This document shows positions 63,068-64,000 of a stretch of 64,000 bases of DNA, piece after piece. Each line of letters begins with the position of its first letter. Position 1 is the first letter of the stretch. The stretch lies in NCBI RefSeq assembly GCF_900176435.1, contig NZ_FWYE01000002.1, positions 248,001 through 312,000 on the forward strand. Reading direction: 5' to 3'. This DNA is from Picrophilus oshimae DSM 9789. Its GTDB lineage: Archaea; Thermoplasmatota; Thermoplasmata; Thermoplasmatales; Thermoplasmataceae. Below the pieces are notes generated by a model that ran no database searches, had not been told where the DNA came from, and saw only the letters and a list, made by a program, of their open reading frames with translations. The translations under genes and the position numbers were made by a program.

Positions 63068-64000
63068 TCGCGGAAGAAACGAGATAATAAAGATAATAGC
63101 AGAGATAATAATAGGCATTGCATTAACAATAGCAGTTGGCTTTATAATAGATTACATAATAACAGCGTTTTTACCGCATTATATATCATATGAAAAACTT
63201 ATAAATGAGGGTGTACGCGCAATAATAGTCTTTGTTATAGGCTTCATGATAGCAAGCTCCTTTATAAAATACATAGAATTGAGAATAAAAACAACAAAGG
63301 CAAGCCTTTATGGCATAGCACTTATCGTAAGGATAGTAATCTATGTAATATTAATAGCAATAGTTCTTACAATATTCCATGTCAGCGTTACAGGAATACT
63401 TGCAGGCAGTGCCATAGGCGGTGTCGTTTTAGGTCTTGCAGTTCAAACCATTGCAACAAACCTTCTTTCAGGGCTTTTTGTATCATCAACCAGCACGCTT
63501 AAATACGGTGACGTTTTAACAGTTAATTCATGGGTCTGGAGTGTAAACACAACAGGTAAGATCATCGAGGTGAAAACGCTTTTTTCCAAGATGCTAACAA
63601 AGGACGGAAACATCATAAGCATGCCAAACTCAGCCCTTTTAGGAAGCAGTGTCATAGTAGAATACAAGGATAATGATGGTTATTATAACTATCCAATAGA
63701 TATAACTCTAAACGCAGATGTCCCGCTGGACCTTGTAATATCAAGAGCATTGAAGACAATTGACAATACAAGATTTTATATATCATCAAAGAACGGGTCA
63801 ACAAACACAATACATGTAATAATAAGGTTCAGGGATGTCACAGAAATAAATGATATGATTGATAATATAAACAGGATTATAGACAGAGCATACTGGGATG
63901 TAAAGAACAACATGGTTTTGTTCGGCCCCTATGCAACGGCAATTAGTGATGATTATTACAAAATCCTGGTATCGCTGCCTGCAGATGTATCTCCGGGAAG
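63057..64000 (+). CDS. MscS-family mechanosensitive channel (3' end outside window)
   Basis: 314 complete codons are visible and the frame is open to the right edge. The start ATG 63057 is preceded by GGTGGTG and overlaps serS by 11 nt. The product begins MTINRGRNEIIKIIAEIIIG and has four hydrophobic helices. The pore helix is GILAGSAIGGVVLGLAVQTIATN near 116-138, then GLFVSSTSTLKYGDVLTV near 142-159, the beta domain start typical of MscS, and GKIIEVKTLFSKMLTKDGNIISMPNSALL. It probably releases solutes on osmotic downshift. Confidence 0.85.
   Translation, partial: MTINRGRNEIIKIIAEIIIGIALTIAVGFIIDYIITAFLPHYISYEKLINEGVRAIIVFVIGFMIASSFIKYIELRIKTTKASLYGIALIVRIVIYVILIAIVLTIFHVSVTGILAGSAIGGVVLGLAVQTIATNLLSGLFVSSTSTLKYGDVLTVNSWVWSVNTTGKIIEVKTLFSKMLTKDGNIISMPNSALLGSSVIVEYKDNDGYYNYPIDITLNADVPLDLVISRALKTIDNTRFYISSKNGSTNTIHVIIRFRDVTEINDMIDNINRIIDRAYWDVKNNMVLFGPYATAISDDYYKILVSLPADVSPG

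Noticed and set aside
63443-63667. Minus-strand ORF of 74 codons near the right edge
   Set aside because: Antisense to the MscS-family gene, whose pore-helix motifs are unmistakable.
1-64000. CRISPR arrays, insertion sequences, rRNA and further tRNAs
   Set aside because: No regularly spaced repeats, transposase motifs or terminal inverted repeats, and no second cloverleaf with a GTTCAA-type T loop were found by reading; weak cases could be missed without a search.

Overview
The window is AT-rich archaeal chromosome. It carries archaeal and eukaryote-like information genes (L7Ae, S28e, L24e, aIF5B, Orc1/Cdc6, Cgi121 of KEOPS, deoxyhypusine synthase, diphthine synthase, membrane LonB, RNase HII, RNase Z). 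Promoters have TATA boxes close to 25 nt before the start codon, so many first genes look leaderless. Genes are densely packed and often overlap. The gene set (non-phosphorylative Entner-Doudoroff type aldolase, class II ribonucleotide reductase, GH57/GT4/debranching cluster, many MFS carriers) suggests a thermoacidophilic heterotroph of the Thermoplasmatales, most like Picrophilus. This assignment comes from recognition, not from a database search.

Layout. 1-4.2 kb: a partial moeA (minus), then a thiamine operon (thiD, a HypE/ThiL-fold kinase-like gene, thiE) and a winged-helix regulator. 4.2-5.6 kb: AdoMet decarboxylase with an unusual leader, and a cation-exchanger-like membrane protein. 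5.6-8.6 kb: the translation operon rpl7ae-rps28e-rpl24e-ndk-infB (minus). 8.6-12.9 kb: KDG-aldolase-like enzyme, MFS carrier, SDR protein and small unknowns. 12.9-18.6 kb: RNase Z, then ahcY-apgM-SRPBCC and an amino-acid permease carrying CBS domains. 18.7-23.8 kb: MFS carrier, DUF2250 protein, tRNA-Gly(CCC), a small undetected ORF, a zinc-ribbon protein, a glycosyltransferase and rnhB. 23.9-30.7 kb: P5C/aldehyde dehydrogenase, lipB, a GH1 homologue without its catalytic glutamates, tenA, cdc6, folC. 30.8-37 kb: membrane proteins, including an integral-membrane Fe-S protein, dys and an MFS carrier. 37-40.4 kb: a giant secreted-type protein anchored by one helix and ending in a cytoplasmic winged helix. 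40.4-46.1 kb: alcohol dehydrogenase, peroxiredoxin, TauE/DUF1634 pair, UvrD-nuclease fusion. 46.1-49.2 kb: one-carbon cluster fhs-fchA-ftcD. 49.6-52 kb: nrdJ. 52.1-56.1 kb: glycogen cluster. 56.2-64 kb: pfkB, cgi121, lonB, enolase, dph5, serS and a partial MscS channel.

Connections. Four genes bear on thiamine (thiD, thiE, the ThiL-fold protein, tenA). KDG aldolase, apgM and enolase cover steps of lower sugar oxidation, and the glycogen cluster handles storage polysaccharide. fhs, fchA and ftcD form a tetrahydrofolate one-carbon route fed by formiminoglutamate or formate, and folC would supply polyglutamylated folate. speH and ahcY touch AdoMet metabolism. The most unusual signals are: apparent AUA initiation of dph5 (and possibly thiD); out-of-frame leader ORFs before speH; the membrane-tethered winged-helix surface protein with a palindrome at its promoter; the GH1 pseudoenzyme; and several promoter-adjacent operator-like repeats.
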